Shown here: positions 1-8,389 of the stretch, piece by piece
How positions within the stretch are numbered: the stretch's first letter is position 1
How the letters are laid out: the number at the start of each line of letters is the position of its first letter
Origin: Sulfurovum sp.
Lineage (GTDB): Bacteria > Campylobacterota > Campylobacteria > Campylobacterales > Sulfurovaceae
Length of the DNA stretch: 37,169 nucleotides
Assembly (NCBI GenBank): GCA_012329065.1
Contig: JAAXPZ010000008.1
Location: 1-37,169, forward strand
Reading direction: 5' to 3'
Position numbers and translations under genes: made by a program
The notes under the pieces: model-generated
Seen by the model: only the letters and a program-made list of their open reading frames with translations
The model's database searches: none
Told to the model about the DNA's origin: nothing

Positions 1-1
1 A

Positions 2-250
2 AAAGAATGGAAAAAGTTGCCCCCACCTATTCAAAAACAATTTAAGAAAAAATTAAAAGAACGGTTATTAAATCCACGCAATAAAGCTAGTCAATTACGA
101 GGCTTTAAAGATACATATAAAATAAAACTTCGTTCCGTTGGTTACCGTTTGGTCTACGAAGTAAATGACAAAGAAATTACAGTTTATATTATTGCGGTTG
201 GCAAAAGAGAACGTGGTATTGTTTATACTAAGGCTGAAACCAGAAAATAG
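2..250 (+). CDS. RelE-family toxin, 5' end cut by window
   Basis: C-terminal part of a small basic type II toxin of the RelE/ParE superfamily, whose members are usually ribosome-dependent mRNA endonucleases. The reading frame is open from base 2 and reads EWKKLPPPIQKQFKKKL before the first possible start (TTG at 17), so the true start lies before the window and about 10 residues are probably missing. Family features seen are the Lys-rich helix near the start, the L..P....LRG segment, the strand KIKLRSVGYRLVYEV and the late VGKRER motif. The antitoxin gene is not visible and should lie upstream. An attC site begins right after the stop codon, so this is the tail of an integron-type gene cassette. 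The family call is firm; the subfamily and activity are not. Confidence 0.85.
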   Translation, partial: KEWKKLPPPIQKQFKKKLKERLLNPRNKASQLRGFKDTYKIKLRSVGYRLVYEVNDKEITVYIIAVGKRERGIVYTKAETRK

Positions 251-326
251 ATATAACAAGACAAATTCACTCGGACGTTCCACTACGCTGCGCTTCGTTC
301 CACGCCGGTGATTTGCGACGTTAGGT
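251..326 (+). other. Integron attC recombination site
   Basis: A folded attC site starts at the toxin stop codon. The outer core pair is TAAC (254-257) with GTTA (320-323), and GTTAGGT (320-326) fits the GTTRRRY consensus. The inner arms pair CAAAT, CAC and CGG on the left (262-274) with CCG, GTG and ATTTG on the right (305-315). That is 11 bp broken only by two unpaired T residues (267 and 271) on one strand, which are the extrahelical bases integron integrases use to choose the strand. The 30-base apical part contains the CTGCGCTTCG stretch common in such sites. The expected recombination point lies inside the GTT at 320-322. No integrase gene is in the window. Confidence 0.85.
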
Positions 327-452
327 CGAAGTTACATTTTACCCTTTTTCAATAAATAATCATTAACAGTAAAGACATTAAAGAAGATATAAATTTGAAT
401 TTTTCTGATGATGCAACAAGCAACCTGCCTTGAACTCAGGAGACTTGAAAAT

Positions 453-980
453 ATGATCCAAAAAAAGAATCATACAGATACGAATATTTTTACCAAATTA
501 ATGTCGATGGACGATGCTACATGGGAACGACATGCTAATCCAAAGAGTGTATGGACACGAGTTGTTACTGGCATACCTGTCATATTTATGTCAATTTGGA
601 GCATAAATTCTTTAGGTTGGTGGAGTCTAATTATTATTTCTATTTCTGTTTTTTGGTTGTGGATTAACCCAAGATTGTTTTCTCCTCCTGATAGCACTAA
701 CAACTGGGCATCTAAAGTGACTTTTGGTGAAAGAGTCTGGTTAAATCGCTCAAAATATCCTATCCCTGCTCACCATATAAAATGGGCAAATTTTCTTTCT
801 ATTATTGCGGGGATTGGGTTTTTAATTGGAATTATTGGCGCATTTTTGAATATGCTTCTTCCTGCAATTGCAGGAGGGCTTATATCTTGGTTCGGTAAAA
901 TGTGGTTTTGCGACCGTATGGTGTGGCTTTTTGAAGACATGAAAGACTCACATGCTGAGTATAAAAGTTGGTTGAAATAG
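453..980 (+). CDS. DUF6653-like membrane protein
   Basis: A 175-residue protein I recognise as resembling the uncharacterised DUF6653 family; its function is unknown. Visible features are a WERHANPKSVWTR segment near residue 23, a hydrophobic pair of helices following it, a conserved-looking WINPRLFSPPDSTNNWASK stretch, a GERVWLNR motif, PIPAHH, and a second hydrophobic pair (residues about 110-145), giving about four membrane segments. I chose ATG 453 because AGGAG at 438-442 precedes it. An upstream ATG at 408 would add 15 residues without a clear ribosome binding site. It lies directly downstream of the attC site and would be the next cassette, but no attC follows it, so it may be the last cassette or ordinary flanking DNA. 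Confidence 0.7.
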   Translation: MIQKKNHTDTNIFTKLMSMDDATWERHANPKSVWTRVVTGIPVIFMSIWSINSLGWWSLIIISISVFWLWINPRLFSPPDSTNNWASKVTFGERVWLNRSKYPIPAHHIKWANFLSIIAGIGFLIGIIGAFLNMLLPAIAGGLISWFGKMWFCDRMVWLFEDMKDSHAEYKSWLK

Positions 981-1174
981 TCTAAAGGGAATAAATAAAA
1001 AAGGAAAAAAGGGGTCAGTTGCCACCTTAAAAAACCCTAAAAAACACAACAATAATACCAGTGTTTACTAAAATATTTTAAGCGTCTATTCTGATCGCAT
1101 CCCTGTAGTCTTTTTGTGCAGTTGTGGGTTATACATCTCTCCACTTTTATATAAAGAGTGAGTCACGACAATAA

Positions 1175-1339
1175 GCTTTCTCATCACAGCTATTTGTATT
1201 ATATGAAGGGCATTTCCTCGTAAACTCAGGGCAGTTTACAGATAAATGGGCAAGAGGTAAAGGATTTGTAAGTGGTAATCACATATTTGATGTTGAGTGT
1301 AACAAAGATGACAACATCATTAAAAGCTACAAACCCTAA
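1175..1339 (+). pseudogene. Coding-like fragment in a decayed intergenic region
   Basis: The region 981-1510 holds no intact gene. Within it the frame 1175-1339 is open, ends in TAA and has protein-like composition (YEGHFLVNSGQFTDKWARG, then FVSGNHIFDVECNKDD) but has no start codon with a ribosome binding site, so it looks like the C-terminal remnant of a lost gene. I do not recognise the family. A second short coding-like stretch near 1393-1485 (EEMRLEALSTKEQKLMH) is also broken. At 1011-1018 there is a GGGGTCAG octamer shared with the terminal repeats of the RAYT unit at 35.6-36.5 kb, possibly a solo repeat scar. Confidence 0.3.
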
Positions 1340-1510
1340 AAGGAACTTTTTGATAAGTAATATTGTATCAAGTCCTCAATATAGAGAACATATTGTTTTC
1401 AGAACCAAAAGAAGAGATGAGACTAGAAGCATTGTCTACTAAAGAACAAAAGCTCATGCACATCTTGGTCTTTGCGGGAATATAGAAGAATATTACAGGT
1501 GCACTATAAT

Positions 1511-2911
1511 TTATATTTTTTCCCATATTGTGCCATCTGCAGTGTCCATGATAGCAATATCCATGGCATTTAATTCATCCCTGATACTGTCTGAAGTTTC
1601 AAAATCTTTAGATTTTTTTGCTTTATCCCTTTTTGAAAGTAATGCCTCTATTTTGCTTTTTACCTCATCATCTATGCCTATTTGAAAGTAGCTATACGGC
1701 TCTTTGCCCCCAACACCCAATAGTTGTCCGATAAGTTCGATATTGGCAATAGTTTCTTTTTTAAGTACCTTGTTTTTTGGATTCTTATCTAACTCTTCAT
1801 TGGTAGACGCTATCATCTCATCTATGACAGAGAGTGCTACGGAGATATTGAGATCATCACTCATTGCATCTAGCAAAGACTGCTTAAAATCCTTGTTTGG
1901 AATCGATGCCTTGCCTAATGCCACTCTTTTTTTGAGTCTATATAGTTTGTCAAGCCTTTTTTTGGCAGACAGTAGATCTTCCTCAACGAAGTTAAAATCA
2001 TTTCTATAATGGATTGATATAAGATAAAAACGCAAGACCTCTGCGTCATATATTTTAAGTGCATCTTTGAGAAAGAAGCTATTGCCTAGAGATTTACTCA
2101 TCTTATCTCCAGCTATCTGCACAAATCCGTTGTGCATCCAGTATTTGGCTATCTCTTTACCCGTGGCACATCTACTCTGGGCTGCTTCATTCTCATGGTG
2201 GGGAAACAGCAGATCTACACCTCCTGCATGGATGTCTATATGGTAGTTCTCATCTCCATCAAAATACCTATCTATCATAGCCGAACACTCTATATGCCAG
2301 CCTGGACGACCTCTGCTAAATGGACTGTCGAAACAGACGCTATCATCTTTGGAGCAAGCTTTCCACATAGCGAAGTCTTTGGGATTTTGTTTTTCGCTGT
2401 TGTGGTTGATGCGGCTTTGGTTTTCTTCATCTTCAGTAACTTTGTGAGAGATACTGCCATAGTGAGAGTCCTTGGAGGTATCAAAATAGACATCACCAGA
2501 TGGCGTAAGATAAGCAGACTCTTTGTCTATGAGGTTTTGTATCATATTGCTCATCTGCTGTATATTTTCTGTGGCTTTAGGCTCTATATCTCCCCTTAGT
2601 ACTCCTAGGCAATCCATCTCGTACAAATATCTCTCTATAAAATGATTGGTGATGTCTGCTAGACTTTGCCCTGTTTCGTTCATTTTGTTGATAATTTTGT
2701 CATCCACATCCGTGAAGTTTTTCACTAGTTTGACTTTATAATCCAATACCTTGAGCGTGCGAACCAAAAGATCAAAACTCAACGCAGACCTAGCATGCCC
2801 CAAATGTGCATCATCATAAACAGTGGGCCCGCATACATAAATAGATGCTTCATTTTCTCGTATCGGCACAAAGGGCACTTTGGTTTTCTTGGCAGAGTCA
2901 TATATAACCAT
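1511..2911 (-). CDS. cysS: Cysteinyl-tRNA synthetase
   Basis: Class I aminoacyl-tRNA synthetase that charges tRNA-Cys in the cytoplasm. At 466 residues it has the normal family length. Seen in order: the CGPTVYDDAHLGHARS segment with a zinc-ligand Cys and the HIGH-type motif (HLGH), the GWHIECSAM motif with a second zinc Cys, HIDIHAGGVDLLFPHHENE with the His ligand, KMSKSLGN for ATP binding, and a C-terminal helical anticodon-recognition domain. ATG 2911 is preceded by AAGGA about ten bases upstream. It follows the 3136-3630 gene and murJ on the same strand. I recall murJ-cysS as adjacent in C. jejuni; here a small gene is inserted between them. Confidence 0.97.
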   Translation of the reverse strand: MVIYDSAKKTKVPFVPIRENEASIYVCGPTVYDDAHLGHARSALSFDLLVRTLKVLDYKVKLVKNFTDVDDKIINKMNETGQSLADITNHFIERYLYEMDCLGVLRGDIEPKATENIQQMSNMIQNLIDKESAYLTPSGDVYFDTSKDSHYGSISHKVTEDEENQSRINHNSEKQNPKDFAMWKACSKDDSVCFDSPFSRGRPGWHIECSAMIDRYFDGDENYHIDIHAGGVDLLFPHHENEAAQSRCATGKEIAKYWMHNGFVQIAGDKMSKSLGNSFFLKDALKIYDAEVLRFYLISIHYRNDFNFVEEDLLSAKKRLDKLYRLKKRVALGKASIPNKDFKQSLLDAMSDDLNISVALSVIDEMIASTNEELDKNPKNKVLKKETIANIELIGQLLGVGGKEPYSYFQIGIDDEVKSKIEALLSKRDKAKKSKDFETSDSIRDELNAMDIAIMDTADGTIWEKI

Positions 2912-2973
2912 GTAGATATTCCTTGTACAAAATGTATCGTAATTATATCTTGTAAAGTAGAAATTGGCAATTA

Positions 2974-3021
2974 AACCCGAATGATGTAATTCTATTGTGC
3001 TGTGGTCTCATAATTCGGGTT
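2974..3021. other. Long-loop inverted repeat between cysS and upstream gene
   Basis: A perfect 9-bp inverted repeat, AACCCGAAT at 2974-2982 and ATTCGGGTT at 3013-3021, encloses a 30-base loop and is followed on the plus strand by seven A residues. Read in the direction of cysS transcription it has only a short T run after the stem, so it is a weak terminator at best. It could instead be a regulatory or RNA-processing hairpin in the cysS leader. The rest of 2912-3135 shows no gene. It does contain CTAGAGGTACCCTTT near 3050, a degenerate look-alike of the MITE end described elsewhere, and GACTGTCCCCATT near 3092. Confidence 0.4.
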
Positions 3022-3135
3022 AAAAAAATCGATACCAAAATGACTTTACTAGAGGTACCCTTTATTATTGGCAATATTCAAAACCTATGGCGACTGTCCC
3101 CATTGTAGGATTTAAGTAGACATGATATGTAGTTT

Positions 3136-3630
3136 TCATTTGCCTTTATTGGCTTTGGCTTTGGCTTTGGCTTTTAAAATTTTCATTCCCTTGTCGTACT
3201 GCTCTTTAGTTAATATATCTCTAAGTGTGAGATACATATTAATCCTGTGCATCGTAGCCTGCTTTTTGAGATCAGCTATCTCATCAAGGTATGGCTTTAG
3301 CTCTTCAACAGTTTTAGCTTCATCGTACATACCTTTTCTGACAGTATTTTCAAGCTCCATGGCTCTATTCATCAGTTTTGCAATCTTTGGAAGCATACTC
3401 ATATAGATCCTGTTGGAAAACGCTTCAGATTGTTTGCTTGTTACATTAAGTTCGGAGCTAAACTTCATTATCATCGCCCCACCCAAAATAATAGGAACAA
3501 GTTCATTTTGTGGTTTGCCTACTGTTATAGCACCTCCACTTGTTTTTTTACTCTCTTTTACAGTTGGCGGGTTTGCCATCAACAAACTTGCCATACTTAT
3601 AGTTACCATTAAAAGTTTCGATATACTCAT
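3136..3630 (-). CDS. Periplasmic helical protein, possibly Spy/CpxP-like
   Basis: A 164-residue secreted protein of unknown function. ATG 3630 was chosen because a strong GAGGGGG ribosome binding site precedes it; an upstream start at 3657 would put charged residues before the signal peptide. Residues 1-20 (MSISKLLMVTISMASLLMAN) look like a cleavable signal peptide. The mature part has a short Gly/Ser-rich linker and then long amphipathic helices, including a MNRAMELENTVRKGMYDEAK region and a late LTLRDILTKEQYDKGMK segment that recalls the LTxxQ repeat of Spy/CpxP-type periplasmic chaperones. It ends in a Lys/Ala repeat (KAKAKAKANKGK). The Spy/CpxP relation is a guess from one motif. It lies between murJ and cysS on the same strand with its own 240-bp upstream gap. 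Confidence 0.7.
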   Translation of the reverse strand: MSISKLLMVTISMASLLMANPPTVKESKKTSGGAITVGKPQNELVPIILGGAMIMKFSSELNVTSKQSEAFSNRIYMSMLPKIAKLMNRAMELENTVRKGMYDEAKTVEELKPYLDEIADLKKQATMHRINMYLTLRDILTKEQYDKGMKILKAKAKAKANKGK

Positions 3631-3872
3631 AAAAACCCCCTCTTTTTTATTTTTCACAATTATTAAATCATGTTCGTTACTATAGCGTAATAAGCTTATT
3701 CTGCCGATAATAAAAAATTATAAATCTGTTTAAGCATCTCTGTGAAATGATTAAAATAACGAACAATGGTGACTAGTATCATTTAAAACCATTTATTAAA
3801 AGCCAGTAGGGTAAAATAAACATGAGAGTTCACGATAAGTTAGAATCAGCCGAGGTGGTACGATAAAACATA

Positions 3873-5282
3873 TCAGCCGCGTATCCACTCCATAAGCCAT
3901 AAATTTATCTCATAAAAGAGAGCTCCCAAAATCGCAATACCAACAAGAAGCAAAGCAGTATTTCTAGAAAAAAGTATTTGTGATACATGTCTGAATCCAA
4001 CCTCTCTGAGAGTCAGAGAGAATAGTATCCAGCCACCTATGCTACCTGCAAGCGCGAGTCCTGCTGCACCCATGTATTGCATCAATACAAGTGAAGCAGT
4101 TACATTAAACACAAGTGAAACAGTAGCTATCTTGGCAGCTTTCATATGCCTGTGTGAGGCATATAGGTACATGGATAGGAGCTTGGCTAAACCAAACGGG
4201 ATGAGACCCACAAGGTACATTGATAGCACAAGAGCGGTCTTTTCTGTGTCTGCTTCTGTAAATTTACCTCGTTCAAATAGTAGCCAAGTGATAGCTTCAG
4301 AGAATATCACGCCACCCAAGGCAAAGACACCTAGTACTGCCAGCATAAGCCAGAATGCTTTGGCTAGATTGTGATAAGCTTCCTCCTCTCTACCGTTCAA
4401 TAATACTTTGGATATGGATGGAAATAGGGCAGTAGAAGCCGCTATAGCGATGATAGCAAGAGGAAGCTGAAATACCTGATTGGCATAAAATAGAGATGAG
4501 ATGGATCCAGAAACTAGAAAAGATGCTAGCCAGGTATCTAGAAAGGCATTAATTTGTGGGGTTGAGTTTCCCCATATGGCAGGGATAAATAGTTTGTTGA
4601 ATTTTTTGTTCTCACCTTTTACATCTTTTTGTTTTCTGTATTTCCAGCCACCCGTTAGAAGGGGCATGAGTTTGTATCTGTAGACACTATATAGATGCAG
4701 AGCTACTTGCATGACTCCACCAACTATCACAGAGACAGCTAGAGCGATGGCTACCTGTTTTGGGTCATCATGGCGGTAGATAAAAAGTGCTGCTATCATG
4801 GCAAAGTTTAGCAACACAGTTGAAAATGCTGTTGTTGCAAAGTGTTCCTTGTATTGCAGTAAAGAACCAAGAAAAGTAACTATAAATACAAGAGCTAGAT
4901 ACCAAAATGTAATTTGCATCATAGGTGCAGTCTCAGCCACTTGTACATCAGTCCAGCCGATGACTAGCAGTCTTGTAAAAAATTCTGGGAAAAGTGCCAC
5001 TATGACAGAAGAAGCGGTAATAAAGAGCAGGAATCTTCTCAAGATAGAGACAGCAAAGACACCCTTGTTTCTGGATGCTACAAAAGACGGCAGGAATGAT
5101 TGTAGAAATGCTCCTTCACCAAAAATACGGCGAAATAGATTTGGTAGCTTGAATGCAACCAAGAACATATCGCTATATATGGTCTGACCTAGCACAGATG
5201 CCATAAGTAGGTTTCTGATAAAGCCTGCAATGCGAGAGAGCATAATACCAGCACTATTGGTAAAAAACGACCGAAACTTCAT
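3873..5282 (-). CDS. murJ: Lipid II flippase MurJ (MviN)
   Basis: Inner-membrane flippase of the MOP superfamily that moves lipid II to the periplasmic face for peptidoglycan synthesis. It has 469 residues with about 13-14 hydrophobic segments. Family signatures seen are the N-terminal SAGIMLSRIAGFIRNLLMAS, the DMFLVAFKLPNLFRRIFGEGAF stretch with its central-cavity Arg residues, and the QVFQLPLAIIAIAASTALFPSIS segment. ATG 5282 gives a start of normal length; GCGAG just upstream is a weak ribosome binding site. It is divergent from the 5406 membrane protein gene, with 123 bp between them carrying both promoters. Between this gene and the next one on its strand (3631-3872) I see no gene. Confidence 0.95.
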   Translation of the reverse strand: MKFRSFFTNSAGIMLSRIAGFIRNLLMASVLGQTIYSDMFLVAFKLPNLFRRIFGEGAFLQSFLPSFVASRNKGVFAVSILRRFLLFITASSVIVALFPEFFTRLLVIGWTDVQVAETAPMMQITFWYLALVFIVTFLGSLLQYKEHFATTAFSTVLLNFAMIAALFIYRHDDPKQVAIALAVSVIVGGVMQVALHLYSVYRYKLMPLLTGGWKYRKQKDVKGENKKFNKLFIPAIWGNSTPQINAFLDTWLASFLVSGSISSLFYANQVFQLPLAIIAIAASTALFPSISKVLLNGREEEAYHNLAKAFWLMLAVLGVFALGGVIFSEAITWLLFERGKFTEADTEKTALVLSMYLVGLIPFGLAKLLSMYLYASHRHMKAAKIATVSLVFNVTASLVLMQYMGAAGLALAGSIGGWILFSLTLREVGFRHVSQILFSRNTALLLVGIAILGALFYEINLWLMEWIRG

Positions 5283-5405
5283 TTTACTCGCTTTTTTTAA
5301 AGTTATTCTATCTAAATGTTAATAACTTTACCAGTTTAAGGTTTTAGTAAACATATTTTGATAGAATCCATTGAACTAAAAATATATAATAGATAAGGAA
5401 AACTT

Positions 5406-6566
5406 ATGGAAAAAAGACCTGCATATAACCCGCTATATTGGCTGGCAGCACTTGGAGCTGGTGGACTTTCGGTATCATTTTTTATGTATATTAACTTTAT
5501 GATAGAGCATAAAGGTACACCTATGGCAACCTTTGACTATGTATATCCTGCATTGATTAAGGGTGATTGGCTGTCTATAGTGACAGCATTATCATTGATA
5601 GCAATATTGATTTTCGCCTTTTTGCATATCAAACTGGTTCTATGGAATCTGAAAGAGTTCAAGGCATTTAAGCAAACTGAAATATATCAGAAGCTAAAAA
5701 GTGGAAATTCTGAGGTAACTCTAATGGCTATGCCTTTGGCACTAGCTATGACAATAAATGTATTTTTTGTCATTGGTGCTGTTTTTATACCAGGACTTTG
5801 GGGTGTAGTCGAGTATCTATTCCCGTTTGCATTTTTAGGATTTGCGGCAGTTGGATATTTGGCTTTGAAGATATTTTATGAATATTTATCTAGACTTCTT
5901 GTAACGGGAGATTTTGATTTTACTCAAAATAATTCTTTGGCACAGATGCTGTCTATCTTTACTTTTGCAATGATTGCTGTAGGTATGGCAGCCCCTGGAG
6001 CCATGAGTAATAATCTGACAATCAATGCTATAGGAATAGCAGGAGCCATATTTTTTCTATCCATCTCTTTCTTACTGCTTTTGATCAAGATTGTACTAGG
6101 TTTCAAAAGTATGTTCAGACATGGTATATCCAAAGAGGCATCTCCATCACTATGGATTATAATTCCTATATTGACACTTATTGGCATCACGCTGGTTCGT
6201 ATTAACTTTGGGTTGGATCATCATTTTGATTCTGAAGTCCCAAAAGCAAGCTTCTTTACATTGACAGTATTCGTGATATCTTTCCAGCTGATATTTGGAA
6301 TATTAGGATATTCGGTTATGAAAAAAGTTGGTTATTTTGAGACATTTGTGCATGGAGATAATAAATCGGTCCCTAGCTTCGCACTTATCTGTCCTGGTGT
6401 TGCATTGACAGTAATGATATTTTTTGTGATCCAGTTTGGACTAGTGATGAATGGTGTAGTTGAGAAATACTCAGTATGGTATTTTTTGTTATTTATACCA
6501 GCAATATATCTACACTATAAAACTGCTTACTATTTCTTTAAACTCAAAACAAAATTTGCTCTTTAA
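5406..6566 (+). CDS. Ten-helix membrane protein, TDT/TehA-like (TsoY-type?)
   Basis: A 386-residue integral inner-membrane protein with ten hydrophobic segments (about residues 9-31, 55-77, 107-128, 132-158, 179-201, 204-232, 246-265, 283-305, 323-350 and 356-378). Ten helices with paired small-residue segments fit the tellurite-resistance/dicarboxylate transporter (TehA/SLAC1) fold. I also associate this sequence type (start RPAYNPLYWLAALGAGGLSV) with Campylobacterota proteins labelled TsoY, some of which contain selenocysteine; that label is from memory and unverified. No in-frame TGA occurs here; the one Cys in the late PGVAL segment (ALICPGVAL) is a possible Sec-equivalent. AAGGA at 5395-5399 precedes the ATG. 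It is followed by ruvA after 106 bp. The substrate is unknown. Confidence 0.7.
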   Translation: MEKRPAYNPLYWLAALGAGGLSVSFFMYINFMIEHKGTPMATFDYVYPALIKGDWLSIVTALSLIAILIFAFLHIKLVLWNLKEFKAFKQTEIYQKLKSGNSEVTLMAMPLALAMTINVFFVIGAVFIPGLWGVVEYLFPFAFLGFAAVGYLALKIFYEYLSRLLVTGDFDFTQNNSLAQMLSIFTFAMIAVGMAAPGAMSNNLTINAIGIAGAIFFLSISFLLLLIKIVLGFKSMFRHGISKEASPSLWIIIPILTLIGITLVRINFGLDHHFDSEVPKASFFTLTVFVISFQLIFGILGYSVMKKVGYFETFVHGDNKSVPSFALICPGVALTVMIFFVIQFGLVMNGVVEKYSVWYFLLFIPAIYLHYKTAYYFFKLKTKFAL

Positions 6567-6672
6567 GATTTGCCCTTAATCTAGTAAAAATATGACAATT
6601 TGTCATATTTTTACCTACTCCCAAAAAACCTCGATATACTTTGCTTATGGTATTGTACTACAAAGGATGGAT

Positions 6673-7230
6673 ATGATAGTAGGAATAGAGGGAAAAATAG
6701 AGCGAAAAGAGCCGACATTTGTGCATATAAATGTTAATGGACTGATACACGAAGTGCAGGTATCTATCAATACTTCTAATGCTATCAAAGAACAAACTGT
6801 CAAACTTGTTGTTACGCAGGTAATCCGTGAGGATGCTAATCTACTTTTTGGCTTTATAGATCATGACGAAAAAAGGATGTTTGACACAGTAATCAAGATC
6901 AACGGTGTGGGCCCCAAGGTAGGACTTGCTATCTGCTCCACATTTACTCCTCCAACTTTTGCCAAAATAGTCGCCTCCAAAGATGTTTCTATGCTGAAGA
7001 GAGTGCCAGGTATAGGTCCAAAGGCGGCTAGTCGTATCCTGGTAGAGCTTGCAGATTTTATTGTAAATGGAGATGAGAATAGTAGTATAACTTCATCCAA
7101 TACCGAAGCGGTCATGGCACTTGAGTCCCTAGGCTTCAAGAGAGCAGTAATAGAAAAGGCTCTATCGGGTTGCAGTGGAGATACGGCAACTCTAGTCAAA
7201 GAGGGGCTAAAAAAATTGCAAAGGTTATGA
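6673..7230 (+). CDS. ruvA: Holliday junction DNA helicase subunit RuvA
   Basis: DNA-binding subunit of the RuvAB branch-migration complex. At 185 residues it has normal length. Domain I is an OB fold starting [20 protein letters not shown]; domain II has two helix-hairpin-helix motifs, [11 protein letters not shown] and [16 protein letters not shown]; domain III (from about residue 140) is the mobile RuvB-contacting part with [14 protein letters not shown] chose ATG 6673 because RuvA proteins start with M-I-V-G and AAAGGA at 6662-6667 fits; the open frame runs back to 6592 but that part is not RuvA-like. The stop is followed after 4 bp by the next gene, so the two are probably co-transcribed. 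ruvB is not in the window. Confidence 0.96.
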   Translation: MIVGIEGKIERKEPTFVHINVNGLIHEVQVSINTSNAIKEQTVKLVVTQVIREDANLLFGFIDHDEKRMFDTVIKINGVGPKVGLAICSTFTPPTFAKIVASKDVSMLKRVPGIGPKAASRILVELADFIVNGDENSSITSSNTEAVMALESLGFKRAVIEKALSGCSGDTATLVKEGLKKLQRL

Positions 7231-7234
7231 TGTT

Positions 7235-8389
7235 GTGAATAAAAACTATCAAACTATTATAATTGGAGCTGGAGCATCAGGACTGATGTTTGCTTCACTC
7301 TTGCAAGCTAAGAGCAATACGCTTATCATTGACAGCAATAAAAATATTGGTGCCAAAATAGCTATATCTGGTGGTGGAAAATGTAATCTAACCAACGAGA
7401 TTGTAAGTAGTGACAATTATCTTGGCATAGAGTGGTTTGTGCAGAGTGTTTTGAGTAGGTTTGACGAGCAGCAGGTGCTGGAGTGGTTTGCAGGCAGAGG
7501 TTTGGAATTGATTGTGCGAAAAGACGGTCAGTATTTTTGTGAAAACTCTGCCAATGATATTATAGATATATTTAAAAGAGAGGTCGTAGATACTGAGATA
7601 TTATTAGATACAAAAGTTATTGATGTGCATAAAGAAAATGGCTTGTTCGCGATCAAATCCAATAAAGGCATGCTATACTCAGAGAGTCTCGTGGTGGCAT
7701 CAGGCGGACTTAGTTTTCCTAGGCTGGGTGCTTCATCCATAGGACTTGATATTGCAAAGAGTTTTGGTCACACAACTACGGTAACAGCACCTGCTTTGGT
7801 CGGCTTCACGCTTCAATCAGAGCAATTATTCTTCAAGGAGTTGAGCGGTTCTTCTGTTTTTGTTAGCGTTTCGGTAGACGATAAGGTGCATAGTGGCGAT
7901 ATGCTTTTTGCACATAGGGGTATTAGTGGACCCGCTATTTTAAATGCATCACTCTATTGGGAAAAAGGGAATATAGAGATTGATTTTTTGCCTAACTTTT
8001 CACTAGATAGTATAAAGGGAAGCAAAAAACAGCTCTCTACATTGTTGCCACTTCCAAAAAAAGTTGCTAAAGCCTTTTTAGACTATCTCGGTGTTACTGA
8101 CAGAGCAGCAGAAAAAGTATCTACTGAGGAGCTGGGCAAACTAAAGGTTTTACAAAACTACAGTTTCGCTCCAGCAGGTACTTTTGGCTATTCAAAAGCA
8201 GAAGTTACTCGTGGCGGTGTAGTGGCAGATGAAGTTGACCCATACAACATGATGAGCCTTAAGGAGGCAAATCTATATTTTATCGGCGAAGTACTGGATG
8301 TTACAGGGGAGCTTGGAGGGTATAATTTTCAGTGGGCTTTCTCGTCAGCATTTGCTTGTGCAAATAGCTTTGGAGATGATGATGCTTAA
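7235..8389 (+). CDS. HI0933/BaiN-family flavoprotein
   Basis: FAD-dependent oxidoreductase of the HI0933 (BaiN/YhiN-like) family, 384 residues, probably cytosolic; the physiological substrate of this branch is not known. The N-terminal Rossmann fingerprint GAGASGLMFASLLQ binds the FAD adenosine, and ISGGGKCNLTN is the family-typical second motif. SEYSL-type strands around residue 150 end in VASGGLSFPRLGASSIG, and the C-terminal part has EVTRGGVVADEV and FIGEVLDVTGELGGYNFQWAFSSA, the closing FAD-contact motif. The start is GTG 7235, four bases after ruvA; the only in-frame alternative would shorten the Rossmann fold. The 3' end overlaps the start of the next gene. No sign of truncation. Confidence 0.9.
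   Translation: MNKNYQTIIIGAGASGLMFASLLQAKSNTLIIDSNKNIGAKIAISGGGKCNLTNEIVSSDNYLGIEWFVQSVLSRFDEQQVLEWFAGRGLELIVRKDGQYFCENSANDIIDIFKREVVDTEILLDTKVIDVHKENGLFAIKSNKGMLYSESLVVASGGLSFPRLGASSIGLDIAKSFGHTTTVTAPALVGFTLQSEQLFFKELSGSSVFVSVSVDDKVHSGDMLFAHRGISGPAILNASLYWEKGNIEIDFLPNFSLDSIKGSKKQLSTLLPLPKKVAKAFLDYLGVTDRAAEKVSTEELGKLKVLQNYSFAPAGTFGYSKAEVTRGGVVADEVDPYNMMSLKEANLYFIGEVLDVTGELGGYNFQWAFSSAFACANSFGDDDA

Noticed and set aside
2132-2599. Long open frame antisense to cysS, and similar ones antisense to murJ (4798-5187) and pyk (20115-20504)
   Set aside because: They lie opposite well-identified genes, show no family features and have no ribosome binding sites.
2974-3021. Strong intrinsic terminator between cysS and the upstream gene
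   Set aside because: The loop is 30 bases and the T run is on the wrong side for the transcribed strand, so it is recorded only as an inverted repeat.
5406-6566. Second selenoprotein gene (TsoY-type)
   Set aside because: The frame has no in-frame TGA; a Cys is present where a Sec might be in relatives.
6592-6672. Longer RuvA N-terminus
   Set aside because: RuvA proteins begin with the M-I-V-G strand; the upstream residues are unlike the family and the ribosome binding site serves 6673.
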